From assembly GCA_948664205.1 (NCBI GenBank), contig CAPNDH010000007.1, positions 1 through 35,461 of the forward strand: a DNA stretch of 35,461 bases, in the 5' to 3' direction. This stretch comes from an uncultured Clostridia bacterium. GTDB lineage: Bacteria > Bacillota > Clostridia > TANB77 > CAG-508. Position numbers and translations under genes: made by a program. Position 1 is the stretch's first letter, and each line of letters opens with the position of its first letter. The notes under the pieces were generated by a model. It was not told where the DNA came from, made no database searches, and was given only the letters and a program-made list of their open reading frames with translations. Positions 1 to 8,097 of the stretch are shown in pieces.

Positions 1-1
1 A

Positions 2-610
2 GCAGAAGGAGCAATAGGAATTGCAAAATCAGCAAATAAAGTAAGAAAAGAACCATTAAGAGTTATATTGAATGGTTTAGGAAAAGACGCAGCACAAGTA
101 ATATCAAGAATAAATGGATTTACATATGTAAAAACAGACTTTGACTTCTTTACAGGAAAAGTAAAAATAGTAGAAGAAATAGCATACTCAGATGGAGAAA
201 GAGCAAAAGTAAGATGTTATGGAGCAAATGATGTAAGAGAAGGTGTAGCAATAATGCATATGGAAGGAGTAGATGTATCAATAACAGGAAACTCAACAAA
301 CCCAACAAGATTCCAACACCCAGTAGCAGGAACATATAAAAAAGAATGTATAGAACAAGGTAAAAAATACTTCTCAGTAGCATCAGGTGGAGGAACAGGA
401 AGAACACTTCACCCAGACAACATGGCAGCAGGACCAGCATCATACGGAATGACAGACACAATGGGAAGAATGCACTCAGACGCCCAATTTGCCGGAAGCT
501 CATCAGTACCAGCTCATGTAGAAATGATGGGACTAATAGGAATGGGAAATAACCCAATGGTAGGAGCAACAGTAGCAGTAGCAGTAGCGTGTGAAGAGGC
601 AATGAAATAA
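2..610 (+). CDS. GGGtGRT family protein, 5' end outside window
   Basis: The frame is open from base 2, so the gene begins upstream of the window; a TTG at 68 is an internal codon, not the start. The visible 202 residues carry the family signature GGGTGRT (from the codons near 388-408), followed by a conserved HPDNMAAGPASYGMTD segment and a C-terminal stretch rich in Gly, Val and Ala. This matches the family named after that motif (Pfam GGGtGRT), whose biochemical role I do not know. Full-length members are roughly 330 residues, so about a third is missing. A hairpin terminator follows at 656-716. Confidence 0.85.
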   Translation, partial: AEGAIGIAKSANKVRKEPLRVILNGLGKDAAQVISRINGFTYVKTDFDFFTGKVKIVEEIAYSDGERAKVRCYGANDVREGVAIMHMEGVDVSITGNSTNPTRFQHPVAGTYKKECIEQGKKYFSVASGGGTGRTLHPDNMAAGPASYGMTDTMGRMHSDAQFAGSSSVPAHVEMMGLIGMGNNPMVGATVAVAVACEEAMK

Positions 611-655
611 AAAATCTAAAGAATTGAAAAATGCATTTCAATCTTTATAAGAAAT

Positions 656-716
656 AAAAGCATATTGATTTGTGATTATGAAAGATATAACACAAATTAA
701 ATATGCTTTTTTATAT
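656..716 (+). terminator. Terminator after the GGGtGRT gene
   Basis: AAAAGCATATT pairs with AATATGCTTTT, and a second stem (ATTTGTG with CACAAAT) sits inside it; a U-rich tail follows. Confidence 0.65.
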
Positions 717-777
717 TTTTATTGTAAAAAACGTAAACTTGTGATAATATAATTTAAAATAATAAAGGAGAAATTTT

Positions 778-1512
778 ATGAGTAAAGTTGTATTAGTCAC
801 AGGAAGTAGTAAAGGAATAGGAAAAGCCACTGCAATAGAATTTGCAAAGAAAGGTTATAATGTAGTAATAAACTATTTAACAGATGAAAATAGTGCAAAT
901 GAGTTAGCAGAATATTTACAAAAGGAATATAAAATAGAAACTCTAGTAGTAAAAGCAGATGTTTCAAATGAGAAGCAAGTTCAAAATATGGTAAATCAAG
1001 CAATAGAAAAATTTGGAAAAATAGATGTACTTGTAAATAATGCAGGAATAGCAATAGATAAAGAATTTGAAGACAGAACAGTAGAAGACTGGAAGAGAAC
1101 TTTAGAAGTAAATACAATAGGTACATTCTTAGTATCAAAATATGCAAGTGAAAATATGTTAAAAAATAAAAGTGGAAGAATAATAAATATATCATCAACA
1201 AATGGAATAAATACATTCTACCCAACAAGTATAGACTATGATGCCTCAAAAGCAGCAATAATAAACTTAACAAATAATTTAAGTATACAGTTTGCACCAT
1301 ATATAAATGTAAACGCAGTAGCGCCAGGTTGGGTAAACACACCAATGAACCAAGAATTACCAAAAGACTTTATAGAAGAAGAAACAGCAAGAATACACAA
1401 AAAAAGATTTGCAGAGCCAGAAGAAATAGCAAAAGTAATACTATTTCTAGCATCAGATGATGCAGAATATATAAATGGAACAGTTATAAAAGTAGATGGA
1501 GGGATGATGTAA
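778..1512 (+). CDS. Short-chain dehydrogenase/reductase (FabG-like)
   Basis: 244 residues, the usual length for a classical SDR. The NAD(P)-binding motif TGSSKGIG is at residues 8-15, NNAG at 87-90, the catalytic serine near 139-140, and YxxxK at Y154 and K158. These are the full catalytic set, so it should be an active NAD(P)H-dependent oxidoreductase. FabG (3-oxoacyl-ACP reductase) is the closest general type, but the window holds no fatty-acid genes, so the substrate is open. AAAGGAG lies 7 bases before the ATG. A likely -10 (GATAAT with an upstream TG) is at 743-748. It is followed after 3 bases by a Nudix gene, so the two are probably one operon. Confidence 0.9.
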   Translation: MSKVVLVTGSSKGIGKATAIEFAKKGYNVVINYLTDENSANELAEYLQKEYKIETLVVKADVSNEKQVQNMVNQAIEKFGKIDVLVNNAGIAIDKEFEDRTVEDWKRTLEVNTIGTFLVSKYASENMLKNKSGRIINISSTNGINTFYPTSIDYDASKAAIINLTNNLSIQFAPYINVNAVAPGWVNTPMNQELPKDFIEEETARIHKKRFAEPEEIAKVILFLASDDAEYINGTVIKVDGGMM

Positions 1513-1515
1513 GAA

Positions 1516-2061
1516 ATGGAAGAACTAATAGATGTTTTAAACGAAAATGGTATAAAAACAGGAGAAATATTGCCAAGAAGTGAAGTGCATAAAAAAGGGC
1601 TATGGCATAGAATAATAGTTGTAGCTATTATAAATGAAGAAAACGAAGTTTTAATGCAACAACGTTCGCACAGCAAAGATAAAAACCCAGGAATGTGGGA
1701 TATTTCTGTAACAGGTCACATTTCAGCAGGTCAAGATTCACTATCTGCTGCAGCAAGAGAAATTAATGAAGAAGTAAGTGTAAACTTAGGTTATAATGTA
1801 GAAATAAAAGATTTTAGATATATGTTTTCTTATAGAAAAGAAGAAAGAGTAAGTGAAAATCACATGGATAGACAATTTTATGATTTCTTTGTATTAAGAA
1901 AAAAAGATATAAAAATAGAAAACATAAAAGTTCAAGAAAGTGAAGTAGAACAAATTAAATTTGTAAATATTAGTGAATTAAATACAATGATTGCAAATAA
2001 ACAAGTAGTAGAAAGAGATGCAGTTTATAAAGAGTTAATGAACTATTTATTTAGAGTATAA
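1516..2061 (+). CDS. Nudix hydrolase
   Basis: 181 residues. The Nudix box spans residues 67-89 (G67, R81-E82, E85-E86), so the metal-binding REUxEE core is intact. Two consensus positions differ: the first Glu is Gln73 and the late Gly is Ser88. The segment WHRIIVVAIINEENEVLMQQR before it is typical of the group that includes YfcD and isopentenyl-diphosphate isomerase-like Nudix proteins. It probably hydrolyses a nucleoside diphosphate derivative; the substrate cannot be told from sequence. The gene starts 3 bases after the SDR stop, and its ribosome binding site (GGAGGG) lies inside the end of the SDR gene, supporting cotranscription. Confidence 0.88.
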   Translation: MEELIDVLNENGIKTGEILPRSEVHKKGLWHRIIVVAIINEENEVLMQQRSHSKDKNPGMWDISVTGHISAGQDSLSAAAREINEEVSVNLGYNVEIKDFRYMFSYRKEERVSENHMDRQFYDFFVLRKKDIKIENIKVQESEVEQIKFVNISELNTMIANKQVVERDAVYKELMNYLFRV

Positions 2062-2111
2062 AAAGATATGAATAAGTAAAATATATTAATATTTTCTTAT
2101 TCATATCTTTT
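2061..2111 (+). terminator. Terminator of the SDR-Nudix operon
   Basis: Perfect 16-base inverted repeat (AAAAGATATGAATAAG at 2061-2076 with its complement at 2096-2111), directly after the Nudix stop. Confidence 0.8.
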
Positions 2112-2136
2112 ACTTATTAAGATTTTATGAATACTA

Positions 2137-2164
2137 TTCACTTTTAAACAAAAAGTAGTATAAT
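2137..2164 (+). promoter_or_regulatory. Sigma-A promoter for the TVP38-type gene
   Basis: TTCACT at 2137-2142, a 16-base spacer, then a perfect TATAAT at 2159-2164. The start codon is 30 bases further on. Confidence 0.5.
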
Positions 2165-2193
2165 AAATAACAGTAAAATGTAAGGAGAAAAAA

Positions 2194-2904
2194 GTGAAGA
2201 AAAAGAAGATAATAAATATAATAATAATAGTAATGGTTATAGCAATATTTGCATTAGCAATAGCATATTTGCTACCTATAATGAAAGATATATCCACAAA
2301 GGAAGGGCAAATACAATTCAAAGAAAAAATAGATAATTTAGGAATATTAGGTATGCTTATATTATTTAGCTTAGAAGTTGCACAAATATTTTTTGTAGTA
2401 ATACCAGGAGAGCCATTAGAAATATTAGCAGGTATGTGCTATGGAAGTATAGGAGGAACAATATTTATAACACTATCAGTATTTATAACAACAGCAATTT
2501 TATATTTTCTAGTAAGAAAATATGGAAGAAAATTTGTATATGAATCTTTCAAAAAAGAAAAGATAGACAAAATAGAAAATAGCAAAATACTAAAAAATCC
2601 AAAAAAAGTAGAGATAATAATGATAATACTATTTTTAATACCAGGAACACCAAAAGATTTATTAGTATATATAGGTGGTTTACTACCAATAAATCCACTA
2701 AGGTTTATACTAATATCAACATTTGCAAGGTTTCCATCAGTAATATCATCAACAATAGTAGGCTCAAGGTTAGCACAAGGAGATATAAAAACAAGTGCAA
2801 TAGTATATGCAGTAACATTTTTAATTACAGCAATAGTACTAGCAATAATAAACTTATTTGACAAAGATAAAGAAACAAAACAAGCTCTAGAAGCACTAAA
2901 ATAA
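2194..2904 (+). CDS. TVP38/TMEM64 (VTT domain) family membrane protein
   Basis: 236 residues starting at GTG, preceded by AAGGAG with 6-base spacing. There is an N-terminal membrane segment (about residues 5-27), then several more hydrophobic stretches. Two landmarks of the VTT/DedA-like fold are visible: VIPGEPLEILAGMCYGSIGG and FLIPGTPKDLLVYIGGLLP, both with the Pro-containing re-entrant turns of this family. Related proteins are implicated in lipid scrambling or membrane homeostasis in other organisms; that role is only a suggestion here. It is monocistronic, with its own promoter and a downstream hairpin. Confidence 0.85.
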   Translation: MKKKKIINIIIIVMVIAIFALAIAYLLPIMKDISTKEGQIQFKEKIDNLGILGMLILFSLEVAQIFFVVIPGEPLEILAGMCYGSIGGTIFITLSVFITTAILYFLVRKYGRKFVYESFKKEKIDKIENSKILKNPKKVEIIMIILFLIPGTPKDLLVYIGGLLPINPLRFILISTFARFPSVISSTIVGSRLAQGDIKTSAIVYAVTFLITAIVLAIINLFDKDKETKQALEALK

Positions 2905-2910
2905 AAAAAG

Positions 2911-2944
2911 GAAAGAATTGGGACGTGTCAAAAAATTTCCAAAC
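2911..2944 (+). repeat. Half copy of the GGGACGTGTC hairpin repeat
   Basis: The first 34 bases closely match the left arm of the complete element at 14482-14584 (GAAAGA, TTGGGACGTGTC, then AAATTT and CAAAC), with a few mismatches. No right arm follows here, so it is a solo or decayed copy. Confidence 0.6.
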
Positions 2945-2986
2945 TGTGAATAACTTATAAATTATAAGAAAATAATTAATAAATAT

Positions 2987-3024
2987 AAAAACACTAATAA
3001 TCAACTTGTTTATTAGTGTTTTTA
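2987..3024 (+). terminator. Terminator between convergent genes
   Basis: AAAAACACTAATAA pairs with TTATTAGTGTTTTT. It lies between the convergent TVP38-type and MFS genes and can work in both directions. Confidence 0.7.
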
Positions 3025-3053
3025 TTATGAAATATTAAGAAAAAATTATAATA

Positions 3054-4347
3054 TTAGGTATTTTTTAATTCGTCATATTTTCTTTCACTTTTTGAATATT
3101 CATCAGGAGTTAATCCAACTCTATTTTTCATATATGTTTCAAGTAATAAATATATTATTGTGAATACTGTACCTACTATTATCATACAATAAGCGATCGG
3201 AAATTTATTCAACAAAAACGAAGCCATTATTCCGAAAAATAGCAGATACTATATTTACAAATAAATTCTTTACTGCAAATATTTTAGTATCGATATCTTT
3301 ATTTGTAAAATTTCTAAAATATCTATCCATAATTGTATAGTACATTCCATGAGCAAACTTACTTATTGCAAATGCTAATACTATTAATAATAATAAAATC
3401 GGAATTTGTTTAGCTTTTAACCCTAACATTCCAGCTATAATAGTACTAATAGATGCCATTAAAGCCATTAAGATTATAGATTTATTTTTAAATTTACTAT
3501 TAAATTTGTCTTGTTTTTTAGAAGCATATGAACTAGATATACTCAATATAGCTGATATAATACCTATTAAAAATGCAGGCGTTCCTATTTCTTGCATAAG
3601 GTTTGTTTGATAATTTACTAATATTGATAAAAGGCTTAAAATAAATGAAGCAGATAATATTAATGCTTTTAATCTTTCCGATTTTAATATAAATGTAAAT
3701 CCTTCTTTTATATCTTTTAATTGTTCCATTATTGAAGTTTCTTTATTAATACTTTTTTGTTTTTTTACAGGTTCTATGAAAAATATTGAAATTATAGTAA
3801 CAATAATTAATGATAATAAAGAACATATCATAGGCAAATATCCATTTATTTCAAATAAGAAACCAGCGATTATTTTTGTTATAGCACCTAAAATATAATA
3901 ACCAGAAGCTCCTTTTGCATTTATTTTAGCAAATATATTACTCTTGTATTTTGAAGGAGGAATAGAAGTATTTAATAAGCTAGGTTCAGCTATATCCTTT
4001 ATTGAAGAAGCTAAAGAAGAAATAAATTTTGCTATAATTAAGTCAAACAAATTGCCAGTCATCATAAAAATAACCATATAAAGACAATTTAAAATATTAC
4101 CCAATATAATACTATTTTTTCTTCCTAAAAATTCAACAATTACATTAGCAGGAATTTGAATAAATATTCCAAATAAAGACTTAATAGAACTTGCTAAAAC
4201 TACATCAGCAGGACTAATATGCTTTATTTGAGTTAAAAATAAGAAATCTATAGAATAGTAAAATAAATAATCCCATGCTATTTTTTTATATGTAGGAAAT
4301 AACTTCATATTTCTTTTTCTCATTTGTATATCTGTATCTTTTGACAT
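3054..4347 (-). CDS. MFS transporter with a +1 frameshift at CGGA
   Basis: This is a major facilitator superfamily permease with about 12 hydrophobic segments; the substrate is unknown. The zero frame runs from ATG at 4347 and would stop at 3205 after 380 residues. Reading on from 3233 in the next frame gives a natural C-terminus for the family (FGIMASFLLNKFPIAYCMII, then an amphipathic tail ending in KYDELKNT) that stops at 3054. The full product would be about 430 residues. The shift falls where Phe371 (TTT) is followed by C-GGA and glycine is expected. AGGAGG is well placed before the ATG on the minus strand. Alternatives are a recent pseudogene or a sequencing error, but three other genes here have the same signature. 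Confidence 0.75.
3231..3234 (-). other. +1 frameshift site CGGA (Gly expected) in the MFS gene
   Basis: The coding strand reads TTT C GGA ATA. Skipping the C, or reading CGGA as one glycine codon, joins the two halves of the transporter. Zero-frame reading gives Arg and stops ten codons later. Confidence 0.7.
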
Positions 4348-4506
4348 TTGTATTCCTCCAAGTTTTATATTTAATTTTAATCATTATAACAAATAACTTT
4401 CTATTTGTATATAGAATTTTATATATAACAGAAAGTTTTAAGACATTCAAAATCTAAAAAAATGGTAACTATTTAGAAGTAAAATATTAAATAAGCAAAA
4501 AACGAT

Positions 4507-4533
4507 GTAGGGGCGATTATCAATCGCCCGCAG
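4507..4533. repeat. GTAGGGGC-family palindromic repeat
   Basis: GTAGGGGCGATT is followed by AATCGCCCGC, forming a short tight hairpin. Related copies are at 16334, 16399, 22209 and 31618. Confidence 0.6.
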
Positions 4534-4648
4534 ACCTCAGAGAATAAACTTCTATGGCTCTTCAAAGAAATTCTTAGATTATTATAAGATATATTTTATA
4601 ATAGTCCACAAATAGTTACAAAAAAACGAACAAAATTTTGAAAAACTA

Positions 4649-4677
4649 TTGACAAGAAAAATAAATTGATATAAAAT
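4649..4677 (+). promoter_or_regulatory. Sigma-A promoter for the YgjP-type gene
   Basis: Perfect TTGACA at 4649-4654, a 17-base spacer and TAAAAT at 4672-4677. Confidence 0.65.
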
Positions 4678-4736
4678 AAGTTCAACAAAGCGAACAAGGG
4701 TTTAGAAAACAATATTTTGCAAGGAGCGGTTTGGAA

Positions 4737-5441
4737 ATGAATTTATTTAAAAATAAAAGTAATGTAATAACTTACACAGTTAATAAAAAAGAATACAGCA
4801 ATTTATATATATCTGTACAAAATGGAGAAGTTATTATTAATGCTCCTTGGTATATGGCAAGTAGCCAAATACAAGAAATAGTGGAAGAAAAAAAACAATG
4901 GATAATAAATAAAATAAATGAATATGAGCTAGCTTGTGAAAAAAGAAAAATGCAAGAATATACAAAACTAAAAACAGTAAAAGTATTAGGAATAAATTAT
5001 GATTTAGCCATAAAATATAAAAACATTAAAGCACCAAATTTAAGCATAGAACAAGGTAAAATATTAGTAATACTTCCAAATAAATATAAAAAACTAGAAA
5101 ATGATGAAATAGTAAAAATGTTAATAGAAAAAATGTATGACATGGTAGCTAAAAAAGAAATAGAAAAAGCAATGGAAAAAACAAGAATAATGCTAGGTAT
5201 AGCACCAGAAGATTACGAAATAAAAAGAATGGAAGGCAAATTAGGTAAATGTATAAATGAAAAAATTACAATAAATCCTGACATAGCTAAATATAGCATA
5301 GAAACCATAGAATACATCATATTACATGAATTTTGTCATTTAAAATATAAAAATCATACAAAATCTTTTTATACTATGCTAAAAACATATATGCCAAAAT
5401 ATGAACAAATAGAAAAAGAAGTGAAAGGAAAGTCATATTAA
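4737..5441 (+). CDS. YgjP-type (DUF45) zinc metalloprotease
   Basis: The C-terminal zinc site HEFCH, with a third histidine six residues later (LKYKNH), is the YgjP/SprT-like signature HExxH-x5-H. The N-terminal half is beta-rich, and a WIINKINEYE helix follows in the usual order, so both halves of the family are present. I take the ATG at 4737 as the start because AAGGAG (4721-4726) lies 10 bases away; a TTG at 4731 would be only 4 bases from it. The product is 234 residues. The family's substrate is not established. The gene has its own promoter. Confidence 0.85.
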   Translation: MNLFKNKSNVITYTVNKKEYSNLYISVQNGEVIINAPWYMASSQIQEIVEEKKQWIINKINEYELACEKRKMQEYTKLKTVKVLGINYDLAIKYKNIKAPNLSIEQGKILVILPNKYKKLENDEIVKMLIEKMYDMVAKKEIEKAMEKTRIMLGIAPEDYEIKRMEGKLGKCINEKITINPDIAKYSIETIEYIILHEFCHLKYKNHTKSFYTMLKTYMPKYEQIEKEVKGKSY

Positions 5442-5508
5442 ATTTTTTATAAATTACATACAACATTATAATAAAGCTGAATATAATTATTACAGGAGGT
5501 ATATAAAT

Positions 5509-5802
5509 ATGGATGGAGTTTATGAAACAAGTATTAACACGCCAATGGGAAACATTAATGCACGTATAGCATTAAAGCAAACAGGAAATGTGATAAATGG
5601 AATAGTAGAAATAATGGGTTCAAAAAATGCGCTTAATACAGGAAAGGTAAATGGAAACAAATGCTATTTTATGGGGGAAATGAAAAATAATATGCTTAGT
5701 TTAAAATACGATATAACAGGAGAACTAGTAGATAATATACTTAATATCTATGCAAAAACAAATATGGGAGAATTTAAATTACAAGCGAGAAAAGTTGGAT
5801 AG
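5509..5802 (+). CDS. Small beta-rich protein, function unknown
   Basis: 97 residues preceded by a strong AGGAGGT. The pattern TPMGNINARIALKQTGNVINGIVEIMG, then G-KVNGN-F-G, then ITGELVDNILNIYAKTNMGEF suggests a small all-beta barrel of repeated strands. As I recall, similar domains are appended to some clostridial flavin oxidoreductases (from memory, not searched). No signal peptide, cysteines for catalysis or membrane segment is visible. A bidirectional terminator follows at 5817-5849. Confidence 0.75.
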   Translation: MDGVYETSINTPMGNINARIALKQTGNVINGIVEIMGSKNALNTGKVNGNKCYFMGEMKNNMLSLKYDITGELVDNILNIYAKTNMGEFKLQARKVG

Positions 5803-5816
5803 AATTATTAAAACAG

Positions 5817-5849
5817 AAAAACAATATAGATTTATTCTATATTGTTTTT
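5817..5849. terminator. Bidirectional terminator
   Basis: AAAAACAATATAGA and its complement with a 5-base loop, between convergent genes; A-rich on one side and T-rich on the other. Confidence 0.8.
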
Positions 5850-5882
5850 GGTTTAATAATTAATTTGTTCATAAGAAATAAG

Positions 5883-6602
5883 TTATTTGTCTTTTGCATC
5901 ATTTAATTTTCTACAGTTTTGGTTAGTATCTGCACTTATACACTTATCAGGATTCTTAAAAGATAAATACCAACTCATTCCGTTCCTATTTTTAGCAATT
6001 TCTTCATTCCTTTTTTGAAGTGCTGTAAAAGTAGTAGGTGGTGCTACAATAATAGGTTCACAAGGTACCCAATTAGCAGGAGTAGAGCCTTTACTTTCAT
6101 CAGAAGTTTGAAGAGCTTCAATACATCTTAAAATTTCAGGAATACATCTACCTATATTTAGTGGGTAAACCAATATAAGTCTTACTACACCTTTATCATC
6201 AATAATAAACACATTTCTCACAGTTTCAGTAGTACTAACATCGTTAGATATCATACCATATTTTCTAGCAATAGCTCCATTTCTATCAGCAATTATAGGA
6301 AAAGGTACAACAATACCAGTTTTACAATAAATATCATAAACCCAAGCTAAATGAGAAGGGTTACTATCTACACTAAGTCCTATTAAACAAGTATTAAGCC
6401 TCTCAAAATATGTATTTGCTTTACTAAAAGCTATCATTTCAGTAGTACATACAGGGGTAAAGTCACCAGGGTGAGAAAATAAAACAACCCATTTACCTTT
6501 ATAATCATTTAAACATATATTACCCATAGTAGAAGTAGCCTCAAAATCAGGTGCATGTTGCCCAATTCTAACATTTCCATTCATCATAATTTCATAATCC
6601 AT
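5883..6602 (-). CDS. Peroxiredoxin (Prx6-like, AhpC/TSA family)
   Basis: 239 residues with the active-site loop PGDFTPVCTTE: Thr49, peroxidatic Cys52, and the catalytic Arg near 129 (ETVRNVF). The long C-terminal extension, with PANWVPCEPIIVAPP, is the 1-Cys or archaeal-type Prx6 C-terminal domain. Further cysteines at 221 and 230 could resolve the sulfenic acid, as in archaeal members. It should reduce hydrogen peroxide or organic peroxides in the cytosol, which fits oxygen defence in an anaerobe. GAAGGGAG lies about 10 bases before the ATG. It is a single gene with convergent terminators downstream. Confidence 0.92.
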   Translation of the reverse strand: MDYEIMMNGNVRIGQHAPDFEATSTMGNICLNDYKGKWVVLFSHPGDFTPVCTTEMIAFSKANTYFERLNTCLIGLSVDSNPSHLAWVYDIYCKTGIVVPFPIIADRNGAIARKYGMISNDVSTTETVRNVFIIDDKGVVRLILVYPLNIGRCIPEILRCIEALQTSDESKGSTPANWVPCEPIIVAPPTTFTALQKRNEEIAKNRNGMSWYLSFKNPDKCISADTNQNCRKLNDAKDK

Positions 6603-6800
6603 AAAAAATAAACTCCCTTCATTTTTTTTATATATTATGAAGAAAAATTTATTTTTGTTAATATATATTAATATTATACAAGAAGAAATACTAAAAATAT
6701 CCTTTGGGTTAAAAAATACTTATAAAAATTCTAATACATTAATTTAAAAATATTATTCAATAAATTACTTACAATATATAAAAAACATAATGTAAAAATC

Positions 6801-7730
6801 TTATAAGTTTAATAACTTCTTATAATTTTTAGGAAAACCCATTCTATATAGAACTTTATTAATTGATATTGTAGTTAAATTTTTTCCTAATATTTCAATT
6901 TCTTCTATTAATTTTTTATAAAATATATAAAAATTTTCCTGCTCTAATAAAATTTTTAATATAATTACTATTGAAAATAAATCTCTTGTAGCATTTAATA
7001 CTTTACTATCTTTTTTTATCAAACCTAATTTTTTATGATATTCTGTAATATGTATTCTTTTGGTTAATACAACATCATATAATTTTTCATCATGAGCACA
7101 TATATTTCTTATATTACCTAAATTCATCAAATATATTTTAAATGCTTTACTTTGTATATTAAACTTTCTACTAATATCATTTTGTTCCTTATCTTTCATA
7201 AAGCTATAAAATTTAGAAACCTTGCCAAACGATAATACTCTAACTAATACCCATAAAGGTATATAATTATAAGTATCTATATAGTGAATAATCATTTTAT
7301 TAGAATTTTTGTATTGATGGGATATTTCAAGATTAATATCATTTAAGAATTTATTAATAAGTTCTTTATTTTTATTGATATAATTAAAATTATTAGGAAT
7401 TAAATAGTTTTTATAACCATAATTTTTTGAAAATTCATAAGCAATATACGTATCTATTTTTCTTTCTATTAGCAAAATATATTCTAAAAATATTACTCTT
7501 ATTTTTCTATCAAATTCATATAAATTATAAATTTCTTCTAAATTTGTACCTTTTAGAAAAGTTTCTTTTTTATTAGTTTTATCAATAAATAAATCTTTAT
7601 AGCCATTTATTAAATAATAATAGTTATTATTTGTTAGTAGTAATTTTGCATTAACTAAATCTTTAATATCTAAATTTTTATTTTTTAGAATATTAATTTG
7701 CTCATTTATTGTTTTAAATTCTTTATTCAA
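6801..7730 (-). CDS. abiF: AbiF/AbiD-type abortive infection protein (Abi_2 family)
   Basis: 309 residues. The family landmarks are LYEFDRKIR near residues 70-78 and an LIERKIDTYIAYEF helix (88-101), then RNICAHDEKLY with the HEPN-type Rx4H motif at R208 and H213. This matches Abi_2 (Abi-like) proteins, predicted HEPN ribonucleases that halt growth during phage infection. AGGAGGT precedes the ATG. Immediately upstream on the same strand is a compact RNA with its own promoter and terminator (7752-7832), the arrangement known for AbiF loci with a conserved ncRNA. Family recognition is from motifs; assignment to AbiF over AbiD rests on that neighbouring RNA. Confidence 0.85.
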   Translation of the reverse strand: MNKEFKTINEQINILKNKNLDIKDLVNAKLLLTNNNYYYLINGYKDLFIDKTNKKETFLKGTNLEEIYNLYEFDRKIRVIFLEYILLIERKIDTYIAYEFSKNYGYKNYLIPNNFNYINKNKELINKFLNDINLEISHQYKNSNKMIIHYIDTYNYIPLWVLVRVLSFGKVSKFYSFMKDKEQNDISRKFNIQSKAFKIYLMNLGNIRNICAHDEKLYDVVLTKRIHITEYHKKLGLIKKDSKVLNATRDLFSIVIILKILLEQENFYIFYKKLIEEIEILGKNLTTISINKVLYRMGFPKNYKKLLNL

Positions 7731-7751
7731 TATTTACCTCCTAAAATTAAC

Positions 7752-7832
7752 AAAAAACCTTAGAGTATAAATGCCCCAAGGTTTTTTATTTCCGAGTTCA
7801 GTCCCGTAGGTTTTCTGAACTACTGATCTACT
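7752..7832 (-). ncRNA. AbiF-associated structured ncRNA
   Basis: Transcribed leftward from the promoter at 7839-7868. In order it contains a small ATCTA/TAGAT hairpin at the 5' end, then AGTTCAG (7821-7815) pairing with CTGAACT (7801-7795) around a loop with CCUACGGG. The 3' end is a terminator hairpin, AAAAAACCTT with AAGGTTTTTT (7787-7752), extended by wobble pairs. GUAG before the first stem could also pair with CUAC in its loop, hinting at a pseudoknot or alternative fold. Its position and terminator resemble RNA antitoxin genes. The exact 5' end is inferred from the promoter. It could instead be only a leader attenuator of abiF. Confidence 0.65.
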
Positions 7833-7838
7833 ATAGAT

Positions 7839-7868
7839 AGTATAACATCTACAAACTAAACTTGTCAA
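7839..7868 (-). promoter_or_regulatory. Promoter of the AbiF-associated RNA
   Basis: On the minus strand: perfect TTGACA (7868-7863), an 18-base spacer and TATACT (7844-7839). Confidence 0.7.
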
Positions 7869-8097
7869 GCAAAATGTTAAAATTTCTATCTAATGATATT
7901 ATTGTATTTAATTATATATAAATTATACATTATACATTATACTTTTTGAACTTTGTTTTGCAAATATAGACTGTGTTTAAGAAATTAAATACAAAAATGT
8001 AAAGTAGTTATAAACAAATTATTAATATTTTCTAAATACTATACTACAATTAAAACACTTATGATATAATTTAAAAAAAGTTAAAGGGGATAAGCAA

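Larger units (their letters stand above)
4348..4736. other. Intergenic region with divergent promoters and a repeat
   Basis: It separates the leftward MFS gene from the rightward YgjP-type gene. It holds a GTAGGGGC-family hairpin (4507-4533) and a promoter for the rightward gene (4649-4677). I see no coding region. Confidence 0.6.

Noticed and set aside
150..641. Leucine-rich minus-strand reading frames antisense to genes
   Set aside because: These Leu/Ile-rich frames are by-products of the AT-rich, AGA/ATA-biased coding strand and lack ribosome binding sites; the same applies to similar antisense frames across the window.
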